In this document: piece after piece, positions 53,789-63,562 of the stretch
Numbering within the stretch: position 1 is the stretch's first letter
Layout: the number at the start of each line of letters is the position of its first letter
NCBI GenBank assembly: GCA_038522945.1
Contig: JBCBJV010000014.1
Coordinates: 23,221 to 87,220 of the forward strand
Direction: 5' to 3'
Length of the DNA stretch: 64,000 nt
DNA from: MED-G105 sp038522945
GTDB taxonomy: Bacteria > Pseudomonadota > Alphaproteobacteria > Caulobacterales > Parvularculaceae
Made by a program: the position numbers and the translations under genes
Notes under the pieces: model-generated
Databases searched by the model: none
Seen by the model: the letters and a program-made list of their open reading frames with translations, nothing else
Told to the model about the DNA's origin: nothing

Positions 53789-54631
53789 TTACTCGGCCGA
53801 CGTAGCGGCCGCCCGCCCCCGCGGTCCGTCAAAATACTCCGTGATCCAAGGATGTCCGGTTTCCTGAACTTCCTTGATGGTCCCGATCGCAATGACGCGC
53901 TTTTCTGCTAGCACCGCAATGCGGTCACACGTGGCGTGGAGCGTATCCAGATCATGGGTCACCATAAACACCGTTAACCCTAAGGATTCCTTGAGATTTA
54001 AGATCAAATCGTCAAATTTTGCCGCGCCGATGGGATCAAGACCAGCGGTCGGCTCATCCAGAAAGACAATTTCCGGGTCTAGAGCAAGGGCTCTGGCCAG
54101 ACCTGCGCGTTTACGCATCCCGCCAGACAACTCTGAGGGGTATTTATCACCTGCTTCGGGTAATAATCCGGACATAGAGATTTTCATGGCTGCCAGATCG
54201 CGGGCCAGATCGTCCGGTAAGTGCAAATGCTCGCGCATGGGGGCCATGACGTTTTGGGCAACCGTCATGGAAGAAAACAGCGCTCCACCCTGAAAAAGGA
54301 TCCCCCAACGCCGCTCAATCGCGAGCCGTTCCGCTTCACTCAAGCTGTAGAAGTCCTCACCGAATACGTGAACGGTGCCAGCGCTTGGTTTCTTTAGCCC
54401 AACAATAGCCCGCAGCAGGACGGACTTGCCGGTCCCCGATCCGCCAACAATGCCGAGGATCTCCCCTTTCCTGACATCAAGGTCGAGGTTCTCGTGCACG
54501 ACGAAATCACCGAACTGGGTCTTCAGCCCACGAACGGTGATGACGTTACCATCTTTATCAGCAGTCGCCGCGCGCGGCATTGTTGCCACGGGAATTGGCC
54601 CTTTGGGCTCAGGTGGCGGGGTAAAATCCAT
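53789..54631 (-). CDS. ABC transporter ATP-binding protein, MlaF type
   Basis: Cytoplasmic ATPase powering the MCE lipid transporter. Walker A GGSGTGKSVLL, signature LSGGMRKRAGLARAL (the Mla/MKL variant, LSGGM), Walker B VFLDEPTAGLDPIG, H-loop VTHDLDTL. 280 residues, including a short N-terminal extension. Its ATG overlaps the permease stop by one base (TGATG). Confidence 0.95.
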   Translation of the reverse strand: MDFTPPPEPKGPIPVATMPRAATADKDGNVITVRGLKTQFGDFVVHENLDLDVRKGEILGIVGGSGTGKSVLLRAIVGLKKPSAGTVHVFGEDFYSLSEAERLAIERRWGILFQGGALFSSMTVAQNVMAPMREHLHLPDDLARDLAAMKISMSGLLPEAGDKYPSELSGGMRKRAGLARALALDPEIVFLDEPTAGLDPIGAAKFDDLILNLKESLGLTVFMVTHDLDTLHATCDRIAVLAEKRVIAIGTIKEVQETGHPWITEYFDGPRGRAAATSAE

Positions 54632-55758
54632 CAGTAGTCAATTTCCAGAAAGAACATCGCAAAGAACGCGTCGAGCAGGATCACGAGAAACAGCGCTTGA
54701 ACCACGGACAATGTCGTGCGCTGGCCAAGACTTTCCGCGCTCCCCCCGACTTCCATGCCCTGAAAACAGCCGACAACAGCAATCACAAAGGCAAAGAACG
54801 GGGCTTTAATCAGCCCTACCCAGAAATTATTGATCGCCACGGTTTCCTGCAGGCGAGACATGAAGAATGCCGGAGAGATACCCATGGCCGTCCAGGCAAC
54901 AAGACCACCGCCTATCAGGCCGAGCATCGCAGCGATGAATGCCAGGACCGGGAGCATAATGATCAGTGCAAAGACGCGGGGGACAACAAGGACTTCGATG
55001 GGATCCAACCCAAGCGTGCGCAGCGCATCGATTTCCTCACGGATTTTCATGGAGCCAATTTGCGCCGTATACGCACTCCCAGAACGGCCCGCGATAAGGA
55101 TTGCTGACAGGAGCACACCAAACTCCCGCAGCACCGAGAGACCGACGAGTTCCACGGTGAAAACCTCGGCATTAAAGATCTTAAGAATTTTTGCCCCCAT
55201 GAAGGCGACGACTGCGCCGATGAGGAACGACATGAGCCCGACGATGGGGATCGCGTTCAGCCCGGATTCTTCCATGTGATGGACAACTGAAGTCCCCCGA
55301 AAGTGGGCCGGGTTTGTGATCGCACGTCCAACTGCGGTCAGCACCTGCCCAATAAAATTCAGGATCATGACTGAGGCCATGTAGGCATCGACCACCCCGT
55401 GGCCCAGTCGATTGACAGCCAACTTAAAGGGGTTTTCCCGCGCCGGTTCCACAGGACACGGCGCAAGATGAGGCTGGACGTGGGTCAGAATTTCGGTTTG
55501 AGACGCGCTTGCACCTTTGAACCCTGAAAGGTCTGTGCGGCTTGTGCACGCACGCAAGACCCGTTGCAGGACAAGCGCCCCTGATGTGTCGAGGTTTTCT
55601 ACCTTTGAGACATCAATCACCAGATCGCGACCGACCGAATCGTCCTCAAATAGGCGCAATTCCCGGTCAATGGGACCGAGACTACGCGCTCGCCAGTCGC
55701 CGGAGGCCAGCAAATGGAGAACCCCGTCAATTACTTCCACCGAATAGGCTGCCGCCAT
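54631..55758 (-). CDS. MlaE-type permease fused to an N-terminal STAS domain
   Basis: 375 residues. Residues 1-100 form a STAS domain (GDWRARSLGPIDREL, DLVIDVSKVENLDTSGALVLQ), which in E. coli is the separate protein MlaB; residues 110-375 are the MlaE permease with GLNAIPIVGLMSFLIGAVVAF (shortened), FGVLLSAILIAGRSGSAYTAQ and five or six membrane segments. First gene of the operon; divergent from the CHASE2 gene. Confidence 0.93.
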   Translation of the reverse strand: MAAAYSVEVIDGVLHLLASGDWRARSLGPIDRELRLFEDDSVGRDLVIDVSKVENLDTSGALVLQRVLRACTSRTDLSGFKGASASQTEILTHVQPHLAPCPVEPARENPFKLAVNRLGHGVVDAYMASVMILNFIGQVLTAVGRAITNPAHFRGTSVVHHMEESGLNAIPIVGLMSFLIGAVVAFMGAKILKIFNAEVFTVELVGLSVLREFGVLLSAILIAGRSGSAYTAQIGSMKIREEIDALRTLGLDPIEVLVVPRVFALIIMLPVLAFIAAMLGLIGGGLVAWTAMGISPAFFMSRLQETVAINNFWVGLIKAPFFAFVIAVVGCFQGMEVGGSAESLGQRTTLSVVQALFLVILLDAFFAMFFLEIDY

Positions 55759-55945
55759 GTCGACGCTTTCCTTTTTTACGCAAGCTTAAGAATTACCAGA
55801 GGCTTGATCGCGGCGCGGCGCTTGCACTGTCGCACCATAGTGCACGATGATAAATTCATCTTGAGTTAATGATGAACACTCTCTGTCGCCAAATGCGGCT
55901 TATCCCGTTTACCCGTCTTGACCTCGTAACCCTTGGGGAACACCT

Positions 55946-58189
55946 GTGATTGCGTCCCGCTTTCGTTGGCTATCTGCTTTTCCGCTGATCCTGGTAACAG
56001 CGATCCTTTTCATTCTGGCCGTCACGGTACTCACCTATTCACAGGCTCGTCAGGGAGGACCGCGTGAGCAGTTATTTGATTTCTATCAGCGCCTTGCCCC
56101 GGCACCCGTGGAAGACACGTCGCCTTTCCACATAGTGTCGATTGACAGCCAGACAATCGAAACTGCCGGGCCCTGGCCTTGGCCGCGCTCGCTTGTTGCG
56201 GACGTGATCCGGTCCGCCGAAGCGGCCGGCGCGAAAGCCGTGATTTTTACCGAGCCGGTTGACACGCCCGACCCCTTGTCGCCGGAAACCATTGGCTCGT
56301 TCTGGCTAAGCGGCGCACGTGACAGCGTGCTCGGAGAGCAACTTGCCCTCTTGCCAAGTACCGACCAACTTCTCGCCGATGCCATCGCGCGGGTGGATGG
56401 TGCGGTTACCATCGATCCCGGCTCCAGCGCTGCTTACGCCGAGGCACTCAGCCTCGCTCAAGTTGACCCGCTAACGTCTGAGTGGGCTGATCTCGACGAG
56501 GAGGCCTCGAGCCGGTTTTTCGCCGCCCCTCCGGCTCGCCCCCGTCATTCCATGCCTGACTCAATAAGAGGGGGTATTCCATTAACTGTCCGTGCCCTGC
56601 CTTTAGACAGTGATGGTATCCTGCGAACGATCCCGCTCACATGGAGCCTGGACGGGGAACCGGTTCCATCGATCGCACTCGAGGCAGCAAAACTGGCAAG
56701 CGACAATCGCAGTGTAGTTTTCAAACAAAGCGGGGCGTCGGTCTCACCGGTCGGGGCAACCATTGGGCAACTGACATTTGGGGACATCACAATCCCAACG
56801 GATTCGCAGATCCGTACACGCCTTTATCTGCCAAAACAGCTCGAGATCCCAACGACCCCGGCCCGACGGCTCCTTTCCGGGCAAGGCTCCAACAGCCAAC
56901 TCAACGGCAAGATCGTTTTTGTAGGCCTCGATGCAGAGACCGGCGAAACCATAAAGACCCCGCGCGGGTTCCTTTCCAAAACACAAGCCCATGCCCTTGG
57001 CGCGCAGCAGGTCCTTAATGGGACTTTTTCCCATCGGCCCGGATGGGTTGGGTATGTGGAGGCCCTGTCGGTTCTGTTATTCGGGGCAGCGGCAATTATG
57101 TGGTCCCGGCGCTTTGACTTTTGGAAAGCAGTTGGGATTGCTTGCATTGCCTCATTGTTCGTGTTCGGCCTTTCAATCATCGCATTCTCCGCTTCGCGTA
57201 CACTGATCGATCCGTTGCCTGTTGGTTTTGCGCTTTTCATCGGCGCTTTCTCCGTGGCGGGCGGGCGGTCCATTGGCGCGGTCCTGAGCGATGACAATGT
57301 TCGCGGCAACTTCCAGGGCGCCCTGCCTGAACCAGCCATGCAGCGTTTGCGCGATGAAGGCGCGTCGCAGGTCCTGAACGGCCATCGCCGAGAGGTAACG
57401 GTTCTAGCGTGCGAATTGCGCCTGGTGGATGAGGACCTGGACCGTTTGGCGAGCACGCCGGACCGGGTAACGACCCTGCTTGCGTCTGCGAGTGCTCAGT
57501 TGCGAAAGACCATCGCAGACGTTGGCGGTGCCGTCGATCAGGCCGATGGCGGCAAGATCTATGGCTATTTCAACGCGCCATTGGAAGCAGCAGATCATGT
57601 GCGCGCGGCCTGCTCAGGGGCTTTGCGCCTTGTGGAGAGCATGGACAAGATTAACAGCGAATTGGATGCTTCCGCTTCCGCGCGCGGAGTTCAGATCCAC
57701 CTGGCAATTGGCATTGCCAGCGGGGAGTGCTTTGTCGGGCCCATGGGTCATGGTCGATCGAACCGATACTCCGCCGTTGGCCCGGCTGTCGAACTCGCCG
57801 GGTTCCTTCGTCGGCAGGCGGAGATTTATGGACCGGCGATCATCTGTGATGACACGGTCTATAAACAGACCCATCACCATTTCGCCTATCTGGAACTGGA
57901 CCGGTTGAAAAGCAGCGAAGAAGGCCGCCCCTTCAGCGTTTTTGCATTGGTTGGGAACCCCTTCATCAAATCCAGCAAAGGCTACCGGGCTCTGGAAGAG
58001 GCCCACCGTCAGTTGTTGACATCCTATCGCGAGGGTGAGTTTACTGCCGCGCGCAACCACCTGGAGACGGCCAAGAAATCGCCGGGAGCCAGGATTGCGC
58101 TCTTTGATATCTACGAAGAACGCATCAACCGAATGCTGGCAAAGGAAAAACCAGACAATTGGGACGGCAGCGTGAGGGTGACGATCTAG
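55946..58189 (+). CDS. CHASE2 sensor with degenerate adenylate/guanylate cyclase domain
   Basis: 747 residues: one N-terminal membrane segment, a periplasmic CHASE2 domain (about 38-360), three membrane segments (about 370-440) and a C-terminal class III cyclase fold (about 480-700). The cyclase domain lacks catalytic residues: the first metal Asp site (FAD in active enzymes) reads LACELRL near residue 485, the second metal site (IGDAVMAVF) reads DGGKIYGYF near 533, and the nucleotide/transition-state site (IGDAVNLA) reads VGPAVELAG near 608, losing the base-contacting Asp and the Asn. Probably a signalling receptor that binds rather than makes nucleotides, or a partner in a heterodimer. It ends with a four-base tail-to-tail overlap with the MFS gene. 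Confidence 0.88.
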   Translation: MIASRFRWLSAFPLILVTAILFILAVTVLTYSQARQGGPREQLFDFYQRLAPAPVEDTSPFHIVSIDSQTIETAGPWPWPRSLVADVIRSAEAAGAKAVIFTEPVDTPDPLSPETIGSFWLSGARDSVLGEQLALLPSTDQLLADAIARVDGAVTIDPGSSAAYAEALSLAQVDPLTSEWADLDEEASSRFFAAPPARPRHSMPDSIRGGIPLTVRALPLDSDGILRTIPLTWSLDGEPVPSIALEAAKLASDNRSVVFKQSGASVSPVGATIGQLTFGDITIPTDSQIRTRLYLPKQLEIPTTPARRLLSGQGSNSQLNGKIVFVGLDAETGETIKTPRGFLSKTQAHALGAQQVLNGTFSHRPGWVGYVEALSVLLFGAAAIMWSRRFDFWKAVGIACIASLFVFGLSIIAFSASRTLIDPLPVGFALFIGAFSVAGGRSIGAVLSDDNVRGNFQGALPEPAMQRLRDEGASQVLNGHRREVTVLACELRLVDEDLDRLASTPDRVTTLLASASAQLRKTIADVGGAVDQADGGKIYGYFNAPLEAADHVRAACSGALRLVESMDKINSELDASASARGVQIHLAIGIASGECFVGPMGHGRSNRYSAVGPAVELAGFLRRQAEIYGPAIICDDTVYKQTHHHFAYLELDRLKSSEEGRPFSVFALVGNPFIKSSKGYRALEEAHRQLLTSYREGEFTAARNHLETAKKSPGARIALFDIYEERINRMLAKEKPDNWDGSVRVTI

Positions 58190-59451
58190 GCGTGTGGAGA
58201 CGCCCCTGGTGACGTCTCTGGTGACGTTCCTCCAGATGCAACTGGTGGTGCCTCAGTGGACAATCGCTGCCCACCACCGACAGTTCTACGCGGTCCCTGC
58301 AAGCGATTGAGCAGCAATGCAGCGGCAGCGCCAACGCCACCCAGAACCGCCATTAGTCCGTATGCTGCCATCGCACCCGATACTTCATAGAGCTGACTTG
58401 CAACAACTGTTGCCGCGCCGGAGGCGGCGCCAACGCCAGTGGTTGAAAGGATCGTCATCGCTGTCGTCGTCAATTGCTTAGGAACGCGCCGCTCCACATA
58501 GGCAATCGACCCCAGATAGGTTGCGGCAAAAGTAAGGGCGTGCAAAGTCTGCAACAAGAACAGAAATGGCAATGGCGGGCCCATAGGCACAATCGACCAG
58601 CGCACCACCCCCGCGATCCCACCAATAGCAATGAGCACCGTTGCCGGGAGCTTTAAAAGAACTTGCCGGGCTCTCACCAAGAGCACAATTTCCGCTAGCA
58701 CGCCCGTGGCCCATAACCAGCCAATTGTCGAATAGGCAAATCCCTGGCCTTCCCAATGGACAATCGAAAAAGCGTAGTAAGTCGCGTGACTTGCCTGGAT
58801 CGCCCCCGCGGCAAAGATAAACAGAAGAAACGGCATCCGGCCCAGCAACTTGCTGGCACGCTTCAGCGAGAGACTTCGTCTTGCATGGGCACCCTGATAG
58901 GGGATCATCAGGGCAAAGACGAACGTCGCCGCACCTGCGCTTGCCATGATGATCGGCAGGATCGGCATACCTGCCAAGGAAAGAAGCCAGCCGCCCAAGA
59001 TATTCATGACCACGAACGATCCGGACCCCACCGCCCGGATCTGCCCATAATGGATCCCCTCCTCCCGCTGGGCGGTCAGAAGCGCGGTATCGGACGCCGG
59101 GATAAGGACCCCAAACGCCAAAAGCATCAGCACACTGAAGGCTGCAATAAGGGCTCTGCTGTCAACCACCACAAGCCCCGCGGCGCCGAGGAAGAAAAGG
59201 CCGGCCACCAGCCAAAGTCCAAGGCGCCGGTCAGGCAGTCGATCGATCACGAGACCAGCAGGCGGGCCAACAATGAGCCGCCCGACAAGGGCCAGCCCGT
59301 TCAGCCATCCTATCTCACTAAGGGTGAAACCGTTCAGCGCGAGCCATCCGGAAAAGAACGGCAGCTGCACGCCCAACAGCGCAAATTGTCCGCCATAAAG
59401 GCCGGAAAAAATCAGGTTTGTCTTTAGGGGAGGTCGTCGTTGCGCGCTCAT
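58186..59451 (-). CDS. MFS transporter, HcaT-like (MFS_1-like)
   Basis: About 421 residues with twelve hydrophobic segments. The loop between segments 2 and 3 carries GPPAGLVIDRLPDRRLG, the MFS motif A region, and the N-terminal FSGLYGGQFALLGVQLPFF is typical of the nucleoside:proton symporter/HcaT-like group. Substrate unknown. ATG at 59451 (MSAQRRPPLKTN) is likely; the frame extends to 59517. The Gly/Pro/Ser-rich C-terminus is presumably cytoplasmic. Confidence 0.85.
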   Translation of the reverse strand: MSAQRRPPLKTNLIFSGLYGGQFALLGVQLPFFSGWLALNGFTLSEIGWLNGLALVGRLIVGPPAGLVIDRLPDRRLGLWLVAGLFFLGAAGLVVVDSRALIAAFSVLMLLAFGVLIPASDTALLTAQREEGIHYGQIRAVGSGSFVVMNILGGWLLSLAGMPILPIIMASAGAATFVFALMIPYQGAHARRSLSLKRASKLLGRMPFLLFIFAAGAIQASHATYYAFSIVHWEGQGFAYSTIGWLWATGVLAEIVLLVRARQVLLKLPATVLIAIGGIAGVVRWSIVPMGPPLPFLFLLQTLHALTFAATYLGSIAYVERRVPKQLTTTAMTILSTTGVGAASGAATVVASQLYEVSGAMAAYGLMAVLGGVGAAAALLLNRLQGPRRTVGGGQRLSTEAPPVASGGTSPETSPGASPHA

Positions 59452-59535
59452 CGCGCCTGGCATAGGACGGACCGGGGTTTCAGGGAAACAGGAATTAGTC
59501 CGCCGTGCGTTATTCACTGACGTCGCTAGCTGGAC

Positions 59536-60192
59536 CTACTGACTTAAAGAGTAAGGGCCTGCAAAAGACTGTGTCCGGTCAGCGGCAACCCGGTCGGCCA
59601 ACTCGTCGGCAACTGTACCCAGACGCACGACTGCATCATCGAAGATCATCCGGATCATATCTCTTGCCGCAGCACGATCGTCAGGGTCTGCCTTGGGCAG
59701 TCGCTTCAGTGAGGCCAGATAGATCGAGCGGCTTTCGCTGAGCGCTTTAATGGCCTCTTCCACGACGGCCACGTCGGACATGCGCGGGTTCAGGCTCTCC
59801 AGAGAAGCTTCTGCCACAAAGGCCAACTCAAGAGCGGCCGTCGTTTGGGCCAGTGCGTCTTTTTTGATTTGATCGCACGGCGCTGGGAAAGCTGTAACGT
59901 CAGTGATATAGGCTGCTATCGCATCATCGCGGGTCACCCGGTCGTCGCTTTCGCTAAGCAAGCCCGTCAAACGTTCGCTGATCGAAATTGATTGAGGTTT
60001 GGGCCAGGGGGTTTTGTTGACGGCGGCGAGCTTCGTGGAGAGAATTTCGCGTTCCGCGTAAGGTTCTTTTGCGGTGCTTGAAGACGACTGGCCACCCGCC
60101 ATGGGGATGCCCCCGGTCGCGGCGCAATTTACACACAAAACGCTTACGCACAGTGCCATGATGACACGGCAACTCAATTTGATGTCCGCCAT
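59536..60192 (-). CDS. Predicted lipoprotein of unknown function
   Basis: About 218 residues. The start MADIKLSCRVIMALCVSVLCVN in short reading has a hydrophobic signal ending in the lipobox-like LCVNC, then a Ser/Thr-rich linker and a mainly helical body (DALAQTTAALELAFVAEASLE, VVEEAIKALSESRSIYLASL). I do not recognise a family. ATG 60192 preferred; 60204 possible. Same orientation as the MFS gene, about 85 bases upstream. Confidence 0.65.
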   Translation of the reverse strand: MADIKLSCRVIMALCVSVLCVNCAATGGIPMAGGQSSSSTAKEPYAEREILSTKLAAVNKTPWPKPQSISISERLTGLLSESDDRVTRDDAIAAYITDVTAFPAPCDQIKKDALAQTTAALELAFVAEASLESLNPRMSDVAVVEEAIKALSESRSIYLASLKRLPKADPDDRAAARDMIRMIFDDAVVRLGTVADELADRVAADRTQSFAGPYSLSQ

Positions 60193-60348
60193 ACAACCTA
60201 ACACAACAAGAATCGCACCAGCCTTAAAAAAGGGCCCCTGCTCCGTCGGAGTGGATGTTTCCCACGGGACCCGCTAACCAGCGCTGTATACCTTCAGCCC
60301 ATTTCGTTAATCTGTAACATGAACGTCCGGTAAAAGTTAAGCTTTTTT

Positions 60349-61302
60349 ATGGCTAATTTGCGCAGTTTGTACCCTCCCCTCGAGCCGCTCGACGCGCGGA
60401 TGTTAAGGGTCTCCGATAATCATGAGATTTATTACGAGGTGAGCGGCAATCCAGCGGGCACCCCTGTCGTGGTTTGCCATGGTGGACCCGGCGGCGGGAC
60501 AACACCCTCCATGCGGCGATATTTTGATCCAACGCGCTACAAAATCATTTTGTTTGATCAGCGCGGCTGCGGGCGCTCAAAACCGCGGGCGAGTTTGGAA
60601 GACAACACAACCTGGCATCTGGTGGAGGATATGGAAAAGCTCCGTACCCACTTGAAAATCAATAGATGGCATGTGTTCGGCGGCTCTTGGGGTTCCACCC
60701 TGGCTCTTACTTATGCGCAGAAACATCCAGATCGAGTGACGGCCCTTTTTTTGCGCGGCATCTTTTTGGTGAGGCAGGAAGAACTTCACTGGTTTTACCA
60801 AGAAGGGGCCAGCTGGATTTTTCCAGACGCCTGGGAGGGCTTTCTCGCACCAATCCCGGAAAGCGAACGGGGGGATTTGATCACGGCATACTACAAACGG
60901 TTGATCGGGACGGACGCGGAGGCGCAATTGGCATGCGCGCGCGCATGGAGCGCCTGGGAGGGCGGCACCGTCGCTCTTCTGCCGTCATTAGAGCGGGTAC
61001 AGAGCTTTTCAACAGAGGCCTTTTCTCTCGCCTTTGCCAGAATTGAGGCCCATTATTTTGTCAATCGCGGATTTTTCGACCGGGAGAACGTGATCCTGGA
61101 GAATATCGACCGTATCCGGCATATCCCGGCAGTGATAGTTCAAGGGCGTTATGATGTCGTGACGCCGATGAAAGCAGCTTGGGAGCTTCACAAAGCATGG
61201 CCGGAAGCGGCATTTGAATTGATCCCCGACGCTGGCCATGCGGCGAGCGAAACGGGGATCGTTGATGCCCTGATTAAAGCCACCGACCGCATGGCAGACT
61301 AG
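60349..61302 (+). CDS. pip: Proline iminopeptidase
   Basis: Removes N-terminal proline from peptides; alpha/beta hydrolase of the S33 family. Oxyanion-hole HGGPGGG, DQRGCGRS, the nucleophile elbow GGSWGSTLAL (Ser near residue 113), the acidic residue in VQGRYDVVTP and the catalytic His in DAGHAASE are all present. 317 residues, typical length. Confidence 0.96.
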   Translation: MANLRSLYPPLEPLDARMLRVSDNHEIYYEVSGNPAGTPVVVCHGGPGGGTTPSMRRYFDPTRYKIILFDQRGCGRSKPRASLEDNTTWHLVEDMEKLRTHLKINRWHVFGGSWGSTLALTYAQKHPDRVTALFLRGIFLVRQEELHWFYQEGASWIFPDAWEGFLAPIPESERGDLITAYYKRLIGTDAEAQLACARAWSAWEGGTVALLPSLERVQSFSTEAFSLAFARIEAHYFVNRGFFDRENVILENIDRIRHIPAVIVQGRYDVVTPMKAAWELHKAWPEAAFELIPDAGHAASETGIVDALIKATDRMAD

Positions 61303-61339
61303 GTCCGAAGCCTGGCGCCAAGTACCCGCGTCGTTCCTA

Positions 61340-62863
61340 TTACGTCAAAAACGGGACAATGAGCGAATACAATAGTACCGCGGCAATCGCCGTTGGACAG
61401 ACATAACGGATCAAGAACAACCAGCGCCCGAACCAAGCCTCAGAGGCAAAGCCTATTTCTTCCCGCGCGACGGATCGCGACACAATCCAGCCGGCGAAAA
61501 TCGCGGTGATCAAGCCCGCCAGCGGCAGAATTATGTTTGTGGTCGCATCAAAGAAATCGAGCAGCGTTTTTCCTTCAAAGAGCGGTACAGCGCCGAGTGG
61601 CTGCCATGAGTTGAAGAACGTATCCACCGGCTGACCGTCCGGCCCGGTGGTCGGCACCTGGCTCAAGGCATTGGCGATGCCAATCACAAAAGCGACGCCC
61701 CCGAGACCGATCGAGATCATGGTGCGCTGGCGACCGGGTTGCTGTTCTTCAAACCAGGCCGTGGACGCCTCAAGCAAAGCGATCGACGACGTTACAGCGG
61801 CGAAGAACGCCAGGAGGAAAAAGATCAGGCCGAAGACACCGCCCCAGGGCATATCCTGGAAGGCCTGCGGCAAGGTCTGGAACATCAATGTCGGCCCGGC
61901 GGTTGGGTCGAGCCCCACTTGGAAGACAATCGGGAAGATCGCGATCCCGGCCAGGATGCCGACGAGGGAATCTGAAACGCCGATGATGCCCGTTGAATTG
62001 GGAATGCTCTGGTCTCGGGACATATGCGCGCCGTAGGTGAGCATGAGCGCAGAGCCCAGACTGAGAGAGAAGAACGCCTGACCAAGGGCGGCTGAAATCA
62101 CCGATCCGTCCTTGAGCCCGTTCATAAAGCCCTTGGCAACGACTTCACCATTGGCATTGGTCACGTCGTCAAACCGGAAGCCGAAGAGGAAATCGAAGCC
62201 TCTGCCAGTGTCGCCATTGGTAACCGAAAAGCCCACGAGCACGAGCAGCATCACAAAGAATGCAGGCATCAAGAGCTTCACTGCCGCCTCGATCCCGCCT
62301 TTGACCCCACGCGAAACGATAAAGACGGTGATGAACATGAAAATCGCGTGGTACATAATCATTCGTGCCGGATTTTGCAGGAGGTCCGACAATTTGGCTC
62401 CGATCTCCTCCTTCGTGAGATCAGCGAAGACGCCCGCTTTCGCACCCGCCAGGCCTTTGGATGCAATCGCCTGAAATAGGTCGGCGCCGATCATGATGGC
62501 GTACGCGAGCACCCAGCCGGCAATCACCGAGTAAAATGTCAGGATCACAAAGGATCCGATCATCCCGAACCAGGACTGTAAGGACCAAAGCGTCGAGCGG
62601 CCTTCGGATTTTGCGATTTTCACAACACTGCCAACAGCGGACATATGCCCGCGGCGCCCGATGAAGAGCTCAGCCGTCAGCACCGGCAGGCCAATCAGCA
62701 CCACGCAGAGAAGGTAGAAGACGACGAAGACCCCGCCGCCGTTCTCGCCTGCAACGTAGGGAAAACGCCACAAATTGCCCAGGCCCACGGCCGATCCGAC
62801 CGCCGCCAGGATGAATGCCGCATTGGACGACCAGTCTTCGTTGCTATCGGTATACCCAGCCAT
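61340..62863 (-). CDS. Sodium-dependent transporter, NSS/SNF family
   Basis: About 507 residues with twelve membrane segments. TM1 has AAVGSAVGLGNLWRFPY, the sodium and substrate-binding unwound helix typical of the family (LeuT-like); likely substrates are amino acids or other amines. GAGGGGA precedes the ATG at 62863; the frame goes on to 62923 but the conserved sequence starts here. Divergent from the HPt gene. Confidence 0.95.
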   Translation of the reverse strand: MAGYTDSNEDWSSNAAFILAAVGSAVGLGNLWRFPYVAGENGGGVFVVFYLLCVVLIGLPVLTAELFIGRRGHMSAVGSVVKIAKSEGRSTLWSLQSWFGMIGSFVILTFYSVIAGWVLAYAIMIGADLFQAIASKGLAGAKAGVFADLTKEEIGAKLSDLLQNPARMIMYHAIFMFITVFIVSRGVKGGIEAAVKLLMPAFFVMLLVLVGFSVTNGDTGRGFDFLFGFRFDDVTNANGEVVAKGFMNGLKDGSVISAALGQAFFSLSLGSALMLTYGAHMSRDQSIPNSTGIIGVSDSLVGILAGIAIFPIVFQVGLDPTAGPTLMFQTLPQAFQDMPWGGVFGLIFFLLAFFAAVTSSIALLEASTAWFEEQQPGRQRTMISIGLGGVAFVIGIANALSQVPTTGPDGQPVDTFFNSWQPLGAVPLFEGKTLLDFFDATTNIILPLAGLITAIFAGWIVSRSVAREEIGFASEAWFGRWLFLIRYVCPTAIAAVLLYSLIVPFLT

Positions 62864-63004
62864 GTTATTTGTCCCCTCAGGATAATTTTGATTAGCCATA
62901 TCCCACACGGCCATTTTAGACAATTTTTACGGTTGGTCCGCGATACTGACGGCTCGGGGAGTCGGGTCAGGCGTTTTGGGTCCGGACTGGTAAGGAATTG
63001 CTTC

Positions 63005-63370
63005 ATGAGCCTTCAGGAAGCCAAAGAGAGTGCAATCCTAGAGTTTGCACAGATTAACGGCCTGATTGAAGCAGCGGGCCCCGATGGTGCGCGCGAGATT
63101 CTTGAGGCGTTCTGGCGGTCCACAGCGGATCTGATGAATGAGCTCAACAGCCAGGTGAGCGGTGATCTAGAAGCGGCAAGCAAGACCGCTCATGCCATTA
63201 AGGGATCAGCCTCAAACGTTGGCGCGGCCCGGATTGCCGCCTGCGCGCGGGTTGCGGAAGAAGCATGTCGCAGCAACGACGCCTCTGAGGCAGCGACGGC
63301 GGCGGAAGCTCTGGCTTCGTCCATGGACGCCACCCGTTCCGCATTTGAAGAACACTTCAAGGCCGCTTAA
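63005..63370 (+). CDS. Orphan HPt-domain phosphotransfer protein
   Basis: 121 residues, a single four-helix HPt domain. The phosphorylated His is H63 in TAHAIKGSASNVGA, the standard HPt motif. No kinase or response regulator lies beside it in the window, so it probably relays phosphate for a distant hybrid kinase. AAGGAA precedes ATG 63005; an extension of the frame to 62645 reads through the transporter promoter and is not protein-like. Confidence 0.9.
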   Translation: MSLQEAKESAILEFAQINGLIEAAGPDGAREILEAFWRSTADLMNELNSQVSGDLEAASKTAHAIKGSASNVGAARIAACARVAEEACRSNDASEAATAAEALASSMDATRSAFEEHFKAA

Positions 63371-63562
63371 CGGTAGTGTCTCAGTTTGAAATTGGAGGGC
63401 GGCTATTGGCCCTTGTCTGCCCTTCGGCGGCGGCCGCCACACCATCCGATGTGGGCCGGAAACGGGACATTCAGATGCGGGACCAATCGATGCTTAGGTC
63501 AGGTTTTATGCTTGACTCTGAAGCAAGCGCGTGTGGTGCTCTTCGCAAAGGGGAGAAGACCA

